From Sulfitobacter noctilucicola (GTDB taxonomy: Bacteria; Pseudomonadota; Alphaproteobacteria; Rhodobacterales; Rhodobacteraceae), in assembly GCF_000622385.1 (NCBI RefSeq), contig NZ_JASD01000001.1, positions 31,003-95,002 of the forward strand: a stretch of DNA of 64,000 nucleotides, read 5' to 3'. This document shows positions 45,504-52,937 of the stretch, one piece after another. The translations under genes and the position numbers were made by a program. Below the pieces are notes generated by a model, which saw only the letters and a list, made by a program, of their open reading frames with translations, ran no database searches and had not been told where the DNA came from. How positions within the stretch are numbered: the stretch's first letter is position 1; each line of letters opens with the position of its first letter.

Positions 45504-46189
45504 GGATTGCTGTTCTCGATCTGTGTGTCTGGTTGCCGGAATATCAAAGCGATCAGGCAAAGTTCGGGGCTTTGCTTGCGGCATGGGCTTCGCGTGATCT
45601 GCCTGAGGCCGATTTTACAGTAGTTGATGTTGTTCAGGGTGCACCGCTTCCGCCACCGGACGACTATGACGGTTACATCATATCAGGGTCTGACAAGGGC
45701 GTTTACGACGATACGCCATGGATGCAGCCACTGCGCGACTGGTTGATTGATGCACGCGACGCAGGAAAACCGATGTTCGGTGTTTGCTTCGGGCATCAGA
45801 TCATGGCGGATGTCTTTGGTGGCAAAGCCGAAAAGATTGGTGCTGCCGAAGTCGGCGTGCGTGCTTTTGATATCGACGGGCAGAAAGTCACCGGACACGT
45901 GTGGCATCAGGATCAGGTCACGGAAATCCCGCCGGGTGCAACGGTGATTGGCAAAGCAGACTACTGCCCCGTTGCTGCACTGGCGTATGATTTTCCTGCG
46001 ATGTCGGTACAGTTTCACCCTGAATACGCGCCCGACTATGTCTCGACATTCCTGCGCCGCAGCAGGGGTAAGGTGCTGTCCGAAGAGGTGACAGACAAGG
46101 CTGTGGCCGAGCTTGATGCGAGTGATGTATCGGCTGATTTGTTTGCCAAACAGGTCGGGGAATTCTTTCGCGGTGCAATTCCCACGTAG
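45500..46189 (+). CDS. Class I glutamine amidotransferase-like hydrolase (GTG start)
   Basis: A 229-residue class I (GuaA-type) glutamine amidotransferase-fold protein. The triad is Cys96 in FGVCFGHQ, His173 and Glu175 in QFHPEYA. It starts at a GTG that overlaps the glxD stop (GTGA), so it belongs to the glx operon. Standalone members can act as gamma-glutamyl hydrolases. In this locus, with a ligase of the glutamine synthetase family 1.6 kb on, it could remove a gamma-glutamyl group as PuuD does in putrescine catabolism, although its motif differs from PuuD. This role is an inference. Confidence 0.82.
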   Translation: MRIAVLDLCVWLPEYQSDQAKFGALLAAWASRDLPEADFTVVDVVQGAPLPPPDDYDGYIISGSDKGVYDDTPWMQPLRDWLIDARDAGKPMFGVCFGHQIMADVFGGKAEKIGAAEVGVRAFDIDGQKVTGHVWHQDQVTEIPPGATVIGKADYCPVAALAYDFPAMSVQFHPEYAPDYVSTFLRRSRGKVLSEEVTDKAVAELDASDVSADLFAKQVGEFFRGAIPT

Positions 46190-46204
46190 ACCCGCGCTCG
46201 AATG

Positions 46205-46217
46205 TGATCCAGATCAA
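46205..46217. promoter_or_regulatory. FNR/DNR-type box upstream of the DUF6455 gene
   Basis: TGAT-CCAG-ATCAA matches the half-sites TTGAT-N4-ATCAA of FNR-family regulators except for the first base. It lies about 62 bases before the start of the DUF6455 gene, a usual distance for activation under low oxygen or nitric oxide. Confidence 0.5.
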
Positions 46218-46278
46218 GGACACGTCGCCGAATCCAAGTGTATTCCTCTTGCATAATCCGCATTCGGGAGAATTACAT

Positions 46279-46614
46279 ATGACCATCGCGACATTTTTCA
46301 GAGGTTTTTTCACAGGCCGCGATCGCGCGCCGTCAGAGCTTGAGTTGTCAGATATGGGGCTGAGCCGCGCTGATTTCAGACGCCTGTCCACCAGCAAAGC
46401 CGGCACGCGAGACCGCATGGAGGCGCTGGCCGCGCAGTACGGTGTGACGCCTGCGCTTATTGATGCGGATCGGGGACTGGCCTTGGAACTGGCACAGACC
46501 TGCGGTCATTGCCAATGTGCCAAAGCTTGCCAGAATGCGCTTGATCTCGGGGTTGATTTTGACGCGGGCCGCTGCCCGAATGCGACGGTCTACGCGGATA
46601 TGTCACCGGCCTGA
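46279..46614 (+). CDS. DUF6455 small cysteine-rich protein
   Basis: A 111-residue protein, start at 46279 (MTIATFFRGFF) after CGGGAG; the frame is open to 46204. The C-terminal half has Cys75, Cys78, Cys80, Cys84 and Cys99, which could bind a metal or iron-sulfur centre. The middle has LGLSRADFRRL-like segments typical of DUF6455, common in Rhodobacterales, function unknown. It ends 12 bases into the convergent FAD oxidase gene. Its FNR-type box suggests an oxygen-linked role unrelated to its neighbours. Confidence 0.75.
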   Translation: MTIATFFRGFFTGRDRAPSELELSDMGLSRADFRRLSTSKAGTRDRMEALAAQYGVTPALIDADRGLALELAQTCGHCQCAKACQNALDLGVDFDAGRCPNATVYADMSPA

Positions 46615-47745
46615 GGGGCTTTCCTTGGGGGATAATTTGCGCCGTCCGGTGATCTTGAACCGGTCGGCCGTCCCGTAATCGCGCACCGCAACACCCGCCA
46701 CAAAATCACCAAATACAGGACCGTGTTTGAACAGGTGCCCTGAGCATCCTCCTGCAAACAGAACGTTCTCGTGCTCGGGATGCCAGTCGACAATGAAATG
46801 CGTGTCCGGTGTCAGGATCACCTGATTGAATTTGCTGTCCACAACCCGCTGACCTTCCAGACCCGGCAGGCGGTGGCGGATGTACTGGCGCGTTTTGGCA
46901 AGCGATGCTTTCTCGATCAACCGTTCATCGTTGTTGATGTCGATGGGTGTATTGGGGATGACCACCGCCGCCTTGACGCCGGACCCTTCGGATGACGGAA
47001 TGCCGAAACTGCCCTGACCGTGATCAATCCAGCAAGGCATGTTTTCCATATCGAACTGATCGGACCCGTCGGGTGTCGAAGTATAAAGCACGTTGATGCC
47101 CATGATCGCGCTGATCGGTTTGATTGTGCGCGGAAACATCTCTGACATCCATGCGCCCGTCGCAATCACGATCAGATCGGCCTGCAAGGGGGCACCATCC
47201 AACATCGGACGCTCTTGTGCATCTGTTGTCACGGTCCCCCGCTTCACGACGCCGCCTGCGCGTTTGAATAGATCAAGCCCGGCAAGCACACAGCGGTGCG
47301 CCATCAACAGCCCTGCTTCAGGCTCGAACAAGGCATAGTCGATTTCGTCGACTTTGAACTGTGGAAACCGTGCGCGGACCTCGTCGCGGGTAAACTTGTA
47401 GTAGGGCACCCCGACTTTATCAAAGGTGTCGGCTGTTGCGTCTTCCCAGTCGCAATGCCCCTTGGTGGCGAGGATCAGCGCACCGCATTCGTACATCAGG
47501 TTCAGCCCGCATTCGGCCTGCATCTCGAGCCACATGGCCCGGCTTTCGCGCGCCCAACGAGTATAGAATTCGTCACGACCCGAAATGGCACGGATAACAC
47601 GGTTATAGTCGGTCGAGGCAGCGCGGGCATGGCCCGGCTCCCAGCGGTCGATCAACGTCACCTGTTCGCCGCGCCGCTGCAAATGCAGCGCTGTCATCAG
47701 GCCGGCAATTCCGCCCCCTACGACGATGCAGGAATTTCGTGTCAT
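46603..47745 (-). CDS. DAO-family FAD-dependent amine/amino acid oxidase
   Basis: A 380-residue flavoprotein resembling monomeric sarcosine oxidase and SolA. The start is 47745 (MTRNSCIVVGGGIAGLM), with the FAD motif GGGIAG at residues 10-15; the open frame to 47802 would cross the operator. The C-terminal VILTPDTHFIVDWHPEHENV and GGCSGHLFKHGP match the family. The cysteine that binds FAD covalently in monomeric sarcosine oxidase aligns with asparagine in KFNQVILTPD, so flavin is probably non-covalent. It would oxidise a C-N bond, giving an imine or aldehyde and H2O2. It is divergent from the GS-BMC operon with a shared CTGTATACAG site. Confidence 0.88.
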   Translation of the reverse strand: MTRNSCIVVGGGIAGLMTALHLQRRGEQVTLIDRWEPGHARAASTDYNRVIRAISGRDEFYTRWARESRAMWLEMQAECGLNLMYECGALILATKGHCDWEDATADTFDKVGVPYYKFTRDEVRARFPQFKVDEIDYALFEPEAGLLMAHRCVLAGLDLFKRAGGVVKRGTVTTDAQERPMLDGAPLQADLIVIATGAWMSEMFPRTIKPISAIMGINVLYTSTPDGSDQFDMENMPCWIDHGQGSFGIPSSEGSGVKAAVVIPNTPIDINNDERLIEKASLAKTRQYIRHRLPGLEGQRVVDSKFNQVILTPDTHFIVDWHPEHENVLFAGGCSGHLFKHGPVFGDFVAGVAVRDYGTADRFKITGRRKLSPKESPSGR

Positions 47746-47782
47746 CGGCCTATTTTTCCTTGTCAGGTCATTGGTTTCGTGA

Positions 47783-47800
47783 ATACTGTATACAGAATAC
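47783..47800. promoter_or_regulatory. GntR operator candidate between FAD oxidase and GS-BMC operon
   Basis: ATACTGTATACAGAATAC carries the core CTGTATACAG (47786-47795), 46 bases before the glutamine-synthetase-family start and about 41 before the oxidase start. It can serve both divergent promoters. The right side adds a further ATAC step, as in the array at 54566. Confidence 0.78.
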
Positions 47801-47840
47801 ACACAAAAACAATTAGATTCTCGACCGGGCGACAGATCAT

Positions 47841-49133
47841 ATGAACACGGATTTCAGCCTGCCTGAAGGCACTCATACTGTTATTCTGGGTCTTGGGGAT
47901 CTGAACGGAATTATGCGTGGGAAACGTATTCCCGCGTCGCATTGGGAAACGATTTGCGCTGACGGAAATGCGCTGTCTATTGCAATGCTGGCCATCGATT
48001 CGAACTGTGATGTCTGGGACAGCCCTTATGTGAACTTCGATAACGGTTATCCGGACATGCATATGTTTCCGATGACAAAGCCCGTTGCGATCCCTTGGGA
48101 AGAAGGGGTGGCCGTTTGTTTCGCCCGTGCCGAGGGGATGGACCACAAACCTGTTCCGATTGATCCGCGTCAGGCTCTGATCAAACAGGTGGAGCGCGCA
48201 AAGGAAATGGGATTTGATGTCTCGACCGGCGCTGAGCTTGAGTTCTATCTGCTAGACCCGGAAACAGGTTTGCCCCGTGATGAAGGTATTCAGGTATACG
48301 GCCTTGGCCGTGCCGCGCGGATGGAACATATTGTCGGGCCGATCCGCCGCCAGATTAACGAATGCGGCATTCCCATTGAACAATCCAACCCCGAATATGC
48401 CGCTGGTCAGGTCGAAGTGAACATCCGGTATGATGATGCGCTTTTATCAGCAGACCGCGTCGTTCTTTTCAAATCGCTGGTGCGCCAGTTGGGCATCGCC
48501 CACGGATACCTCGCGACCTTTATGCCCAAGCCGTTTTTTGAACAATCCGGCAATGGTTTTCACGTCCATTATTCGCTTTGGAAAGATGGAAAGAACGCCT
48601 TTTCTGACGGCGGAAAATTGAACGAATTGGGCCGACAGTTCACCGCCGGTTTGCAAAAACGGATGGGAGAAGCGGCAATCTGTGGTTCTCCTACGCCCAA
48701 CGGCTTCCGGCGCCGCGCGCCTTATACCTTCTGCCCGGTCAACACATCATGGGGTCCGGATAACCGGACAGTTGCGCTGCGTATTATCGAAGGAACGGAA
48801 AAGGCGGTCAGGGTCGAAAAACGCGATGCCGGTGCAGATGCCAATCCTTATTTGCTGATGGCAACCGATCTGGCAGCCGGTCTGGACGGCATAGAACAGA
48901 AGATGGAGCCGACAGAACCCACGCTCGGCAACGCCTATGAGGAGTGCCACGGAGAGCCGATCCCGACCGATCTGGGTACGGCGATCGAACTGGCACGTGG
49001 TTCTGACTGGCTCAAGGATGTCATGGGCGATGTCACATGGGAGATCTATTGCCAGATGTGTGAACGCGAGCAGGGGTTCTTCGCCGAACAAGTCACACCC
49101 GTTGAAACCGCCCGTTATCTAAGGACACTCTGA
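47841..49133 (+). CDS. Glutamine synthetase family gamma-glutamyl ligase (PuuA/GlnT-like)
   Basis: A 430-residue ligase of the glutamine synthetase superfamily. The N-terminal GLGDLNGIMRGKRIPASHW resembles PuuA, which joins glutamate to putrescine. The catalytic domain has STGAELEFYLLD, GNGFHVHYSLW and RRRAPYTFCPVNTSWGPDNR. It would form a gamma-glutamyl amide from an amine, ATP and glutamate; whether ammonia or an organic amine is the substrate is not shown. It is the first gene of the BMC operon (its TGA is followed directly by the EutN ATG), which strongly links the ligase to the microcompartment pathway. Confidence 0.85.
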   Translation: MNTDFSLPEGTHTVILGLGDLNGIMRGKRIPASHWETICADGNALSIAMLAIDSNCDVWDSPYVNFDNGYPDMHMFPMTKPVAIPWEEGVAVCFARAEGMDHKPVPIDPRQALIKQVERAKEMGFDVSTGAELEFYLLDPETGLPRDEGIQVYGLGRAARMEHIVGPIRRQINECGIPIEQSNPEYAAGQVEVNIRYDDALLSADRVVLFKSLVRQLGIAHGYLATFMPKPFFEQSGNGFHVHYSLWKDGKNAFSDGGKLNELGRQFTAGLQKRMGEAAICGSPTPNGFRRRAPYTFCPVNTSWGPDNRTVALRIIEGTEKAVRVEKRDAGADANPYLLMATDLAAGLDGIEQKMEPTEPTLGNAYEECHGEPIPTDLGTAIELARGSDWLKDVMGDVTWEIYCQMCEREQGFFAEQVTPVETARYLRTL

Positions 49134-49397
49134 ATGCAGCTTGGCCGCATCACAGGTACTGTTACAGCCACAGTCAAAGCAGAACGCTTGACCGGTCAGA
49201 CCCTGCTTGTCGTCGATATCATTGACGCTGCCGGTACGGTTCTCGCCGCAGGCATGGTCGCCCCCGATACCGTTGGCGCAGGAGTCGGCGACACGGTCCT
49301 GCTGACCCAAGGTTCAGCCGCCCGCATGGCGCAGGGGCTGTCTTCTGCACCGGTCGATCTGGCAATTGTCGCAATCGTGGACCGCATCAGCGTCTGA
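49134..49397 (+). CDS. BMC shell vertex protein (EutN/CcmL family, BMC-P)
   Basis: An 87-residue pentamer-forming shell protein that caps the vertices of bacterial microcompartments. It begins [18 protein letters not shown] and has [30 protein letters not shown] and ends [11 protein letters not shown], the usual OB-fold pattern. The start directly follows the stop of the ligase gene. Its presence together with hexamer and trimer proteins gives all three shell shapes needed for a closed polyhedron. Confidence 0.92.
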   Translation: MQLGRITGTVTATVKAERLTGQTLLVVDIIDAAGTVLAAGMVAPDTVGAGVGDTVLLTQGSAARMAQGLSSAPVDLAIVAIVDRISV

Positions 49398-49432
49398 CAC
49401 TCACTTATCTCAATCTCAAAGGAATACCTCCA

Positions 49433-49732
49433 ATGGCAAAATCACCAACACCGGGCCAAATGGCTCTTGGCATGATCGAAACACGCGGCCTTGTCGGCGC
49501 AATTGAAGCGGCGGATGCCATGGTCAAAGCGGCCAGCGTCACCATCGTCGGCCAGTCCAAAGCGGGCGGCGGTCTGATTACCACCCTCGTGCGCGGCGAA
49601 GTCGGTGCTGTGAAGGCGGCGACAGACGCCGGTGCTACAGCAGCAAACAAAGTGGGCGAAGTTGTATCTGTCCATGTGATCGCGCGTCCGCACGACGAGC
49701 TGGAAGCGATCCTCGACGGTCTGAGCGCGTAA
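49433..49732 (+). CDS. BMC shell hexamer protein (BMC-H)
   Basis: A 99-residue single BMC-domain protein that tiles the facets. The family core is [20 protein letters not shown] and [19 protein letters not shown]. The pore loop reads KAGGG (residues 43-47), where PduA-type proteins usually have KIGSG, so the pore serine is glycine; this could widen or change the pore. It is the only BMC-H in the window, whereas most loci have several paralogues. It has an AAGGAA ribosome site and a 35-base gap from the pentamer gene. Confidence 0.95.
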   Translation: MAKSPTPGQMALGMIETRGLVGAIEAADAMVKAASVTIVGQSKAGGGLITTLVRGEVGAVKAATDAGATAANKVGEVVSVHVIARPHDELEAILDGLSA

Positions 49733-49753
49733 CCCCAAGCCAGAGGTCCGCCC

Positions 49754-50938
49754 ATGCCCGCCGATTTTGAGGATTTTGCCCGAGTGGCAAGCCAGTCCCG
49801 CAGCAGCGCTGTGGCCACGCCCCCCCGTTTCAACCGCATTGCGGTGTTGGGCGGAGGTGCGGATGCACGCCTGATTGCTGCGTTGTCCTTGGCCGAAAAT
49901 TGCGATGTCACGCTTTTCTCCGCTTACGGGAAAGAGCTGGAGCAGCTGCGCGCGTCCTCTGGCATTGCCCTGCGCGGTGCAGGGCCGCTTGGGTCCTATC
50001 AAGTCGATAGTGGCGCGTCGTCGATCAAGCTGACGGCAGAGTTGGATGCGGCAGTGGACGGTGCGGAAGTTATCTTTCTGACCGGACCAATCCATAAACA
50101 ACGCACCTATGCCATGGTATTGGCAGACCATCTGGCCGACGGGCAGGTGCTGGTCCTCGCACCGGGTCGATCATTGGGCGCGGTTGAGGCCGCCTGGATG
50201 TTGCGCTTAGGGGGAGGCACGGCTGATGTAACTTTGGTCGAAACCCAAGGATTGCCGTTCTGGTTCAAACCAGAAGGCACGACACTTGCGCTTTCTGCAC
50301 GTGGCCCAGTGGTTGCAGCGACCCTTCCGCGGGGGCGCAGTGAAGCCATTGCCGGTCTGTCGCATATCCTGCCCAATCTAGATGAAGTCGATTCCGTCCT
50401 CGCCAGCGGGTTTGCGGACCTGTCTGCGGCTGTGAATATTCCGGCACTTGTGATGGGCGGTCCGGGTTTGGCATCCGGCGGTGTGACCGTTCCGATGGGC
50501 GGTGTGCCCCTGCCGGAAAACCTGACGTTTGCCAGCCTGATCGGTTCTGACCAGATGCGCCTTATCCAAGCTATGGCCGAAGAGCGGCGACAAGTTGCAC
50601 GCGCTTTTGGTGTGCGTGGACTACCCGATACTGATGAATGGATTGCAAACCACACCGGTCCGCAAAAGGGGGAGGGCGCGCGCCCCGTACCTGACCCAAA
50701 TGCGGCCCGTATAATGCTGCGTGACGGTGTGATCGGTTCGCTTGTGCCGCTGAGCTCCGCCGCTGAACTTGCTGGGATCGACGTGCCACAAACCCGCGCG
50801 ATGATCGCGCTTACCGGTGCCATCCTTGACGCAGACATCGCCGCATCCGGTCGCAGACTAGAGACGATGGGCATTACCGCAAACTCCATCGACGATGCAC
50901 GCCGCACCTTTGATGCCCTCACGCCGGGAGGCCGATAA
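49754..50938 (+). CDS. Octopine/nopaline dehydrogenase-like protein with N-terminal targeting helix
   Basis: A 394-residue protein. Residues 2-17 (PADFEDFARVASQSRS) are amphipathic and joined by a linker (AVATPP) to a Rossmann fold that starts IAVLGGGADARL, the layout of enzymes with an encapsulation peptide. The body resembles the NAD/NADP octopine dehydrogenase family (AEVIFLTGPIHKQRTYAMVL, LVLAPGRSLGAVEA), which interconvert an amino acid plus 2-oxo acid and an opine. The family fit is moderate and the substrate unknown. It overlaps the aldehyde dehydrogenase gene by one base, between shell genes, so it is probably lumenal cargo. Confidence 0.75.
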   Translation: MPADFEDFARVASQSRSSAVATPPRFNRIAVLGGGADARLIAALSLAENCDVTLFSAYGKELEQLRASSGIALRGAGPLGSYQVDSGASSIKLTAELDAAVDGAEVIFLTGPIHKQRTYAMVLADHLADGQVLVLAPGRSLGAVEAAWMLRLGGGTADVTLVETQGLPFWFKPEGTTLALSARGPVVAATLPRGRSEAIAGLSHILPNLDEVDSVLASGFADLSAAVNIPALVMGGPGLASGGVTVPMGGVPLPENLTFASLIGSDQMRLIQAMAEERRQVARAFGVRGLPDTDEWIANHTGPQKGEGARPVPDPNAARIMLRDGVIGSLVPLSSAAELAGIDVPQTRAMIALTGAILDADIAASGRRLETMGITANSIDDARRTFDALTPGGR

Positions 50939-52317
50939 TGGACGCCGATCTTCAATCTATCGCCGCCGCCCGACGCATGGCGGAAACCGCGTTTGAGGCC
51001 TACAAAGCCTTTTTAGGGACTGATCCTGCGCATGTAGACGCCATTGTCGAAGCGATGGCCCGCGCAATTGAGCCCGAAGCGGAACGTCTGGGCCAGATGG
51101 CGGTTGATGAAACTGGCTACGGCAATGTTGAGGACAAGCGGGTCAAGAACCTGTTCAACTCTCTTTCTGTTGCGGAGTATCTGCGCGACATCACCACGCT
51201 AGGTATGCTCTGGCGCGATGACGCGACCAAGATTGCCGCATTTGGCGAACCGATGGGCGTTGTTGCAGCGCTCGTTCCGGTGACCAACCCGACGTCTACA
51301 ATTATCTTCAAGGTGCTGTCGGCGGTCAAAGCTGGCAACGCAATTGTCTGCGCGCCGCATCCGCGCGGGGTGAAGTGCGGGATGGAAACGGTGCGGATCA
51401 TGGCCCGCGTGGCCGAACAGATGGGCGCACCCAAGGGACTCATTCAATGCATGGATCAGGTGACGATCCAGGGCACTGCCGAACTGATGAGCCATCGCCG
51501 GACCTCTGTGGTCATGGCGACGGGTGGTCCTGCGATGGTCAAAGCGGCCTATTCCTCTGGCAAGCCGACGCTGGCGGTGGGGGCAGGCAACGTACCATGC
51601 TACGTGCACAAATCGAAAAAGCGCGATCTGGCCGAAGTGGCCGAGATGATCGTGACGTCCAAATGTTTCGACTATGGCACGGCTTGTGTCTCCGAGCAGG
51701 CGGTGATCGCGGACCCGGAAATTGCCCGCGACCTGCGTCACGAGATGAAGCTGAAGGGCGCATATTTTTGCACGCCAGCCGAGGCCGATCGTCTTGCCAA
51801 TGTGATCTTTACCAGCAAACAAGCGATGAATGCGGAACGTGTGGGGCAATCGCCGCAAGCGCTGGCGGATGCGGCACAATTCTCGATCCCGCCACGTACA
51901 CGGTGCCTGGTATCCGAGGAAACCGAGATCGGCTGGCAGCGTCCGTTGTCTGCAGAAAAATTAAACCCCGTCTTGGCCTTTTACGAGGCAAAGAGCTCCG
52001 AACACGGGCTTGAGCTTTCTCAACAGATCGCGCGTTTCGAAGGATGGGGGCATTCATCGGTATTGCACTGCGACGATCCGTCGATTGTTGCCAAATTCGC
52101 GACAATCCCGACAGGTCGTGTTCTGGTCAATACACCGGCAATCATGGGCGGCATGGGCTATTCTACCGATTTAGAGCCTTCTTTCATGCTGGGCACCGGC
52201 ACATGGTCCGGCTCCATCACATCTGACAATGTCACAGCATTACATCTGATCAACATCAAGCGCGTGGCCTATGAAAGCCGACCCTGGCGCGACATCTATA
52301 AGGAATATGGCAAATGA
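50938..52317 (+). CDS. CoA-acylating aldehyde dehydrogenase, BMC-associated
   Basis: A 459-residue member of the PduP/EutE-type acylating aldehyde dehydrogenases. The catalytic cysteine is Cys250 in SKCFDYGTACVSEQAV, the CoA and NAD region has VTNPTSTIIFKVLSAVKAGN and VGAGNVPCYV, and the C-terminus is YKEYGK. It would convert an aldehyde plus CoA and NAD to acyl-CoA and NADH, the core reaction of catabolic microcompartments. The N-terminus (DADLQSIAAARRMAETAFEA) is helical, but no separate encapsulation peptide or linker is obvious. It lies between the octopine dehydrogenase-like and BMC-T genes with one- and four-base overlaps. Confidence 0.93.
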   Translation: MDADLQSIAAARRMAETAFEAYKAFLGTDPAHVDAIVEAMARAIEPEAERLGQMAVDETGYGNVEDKRVKNLFNSLSVAEYLRDITTLGMLWRDDATKIAAFGEPMGVVAALVPVTNPTSTIIFKVLSAVKAGNAIVCAPHPRGVKCGMETVRIMARVAEQMGAPKGLIQCMDQVTIQGTAELMSHRRTSVVMATGGPAMVKAAYSSGKPTLAVGAGNVPCYVHKSKKRDLAEVAEMIVTSKCFDYGTACVSEQAVIADPEIARDLRHEMKLKGAYFCTPAEADRLANVIFTSKQAMNAERVGQSPQALADAAQFSIPPRTRCLVSEETEIGWQRPLSAEKLNPVLAFYEAKSSEHGLELSQQIARFEGWGHSSVLHCDDPSIVAKFATIPTGRVLVNTPAIMGGMGYSTDLEPSFMLGTGTWSGSITSDNVTALHLINIKRVAYESRPWRDIYKEYGK

Positions 52318-52937
52318 GCGGGATCACCATTCGGGCCTTGATGCAGATCGACAATTTGCAACCCAAATTCGCCGCCTACAATGGTGCCACGGTGCAAGGC
52401 TCTGTGCCGCTGTCGGGCGATACTGTTCTGATCGGTGAATTCGCGCCGGGCAACGGTGTGTTTTCCCTGATTGACCGCGCCTTGAAAGCATCCAGTGTCG
52501 AGGCGACGACTCAAATGGTCGAGCGTGAATTCGGGTTCTTCATCCTGCGTTCCCCTTCCAACGCCGAAGTTTCGGCTGCCCGCGATGCGATGCTGGCAGA
52601 GTTGGGCGCCACTATGTCGGACCGCCTAAAACCGTCGATCACCAATACCCAGATTATCACAAGCGTAGAGCCATATCAGGCGCAGCTTTTGAACAAATGG
52701 CGCAAGGGTTCACTGCTGGTCCCGGGGCAAACGCTGGGCATCATCGAATGTGCGCCTGCTGCTTATATCTCCATCGCTGCGAATGAGGCCGAGAAAGCCG
52801 CCGACATCGACATGGTCGAGGTGCGTGCCGTTGGCCGTTTCGGGCGGCTGTTTATTTCCGGTTCAGAAGATTCGGTGAACACCGCGGTCGAGGCCGCAAC
52901 CCGCGCCATTGAGGCAGTGGACGGTCAGAGCGAATGA
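52314..52937 (+). CDS. BMC shell tandem-domain trimer protein (BMC-T)
   Basis: A 207-residue protein with two BMC domains in one chain (about residues 5-100 and 105-205), as in PduB, EutL and CcmO types. The second repeat is clearest (TLGIIECAPAAYISIAANEAEKA and VRAVGRFGRLFISGSEDSVN); the first is divergent (DTVLIGEFAPGNGVFSLIDR). Such trimers have larger, sometimes gated pores and pass bulky cofactors. It overlaps both neighbours by four bases, so its dosage is coupled to cargo enzymes. Confidence 0.9.
   Translation: MSGITIRALMQIDNLQPKFAAYNGATVQGSVPLSGDTVLIGEFAPGNGVFSLIDRALKASSVEATTQMVEREFGFFILRSPSNAEVSAARDAMLAELGATMSDRLKPSITNTQIITSVEPYQAQLLNKWRKGSLLVPGQTLGIIECAPAAYISIAANEAEKAADIDMVEVRAVGRFGRLFISGSEDSVNTAVEAATRAIEAVDGQSE

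Noticed and set aside
44190..45584. A 464-codon minus-strand open frame opposite glxD.
   Set aside because: Long but antisense to a conserved flavoprotein, arginine- and histidine-rich, and without any recognisable motif.
47841..49133. Calling the ligase gamma-glutamylmethylamide synthetase (GmaS) with glxBCD as N-methylglutamate synthase, that is, a methylamine pathway.
   Set aside because: No N-methylglutamate dehydrogenase subunits (mgdABCD) are present and the N-terminus looks more like PuuA; the methylamine route stays possible but unsupported.
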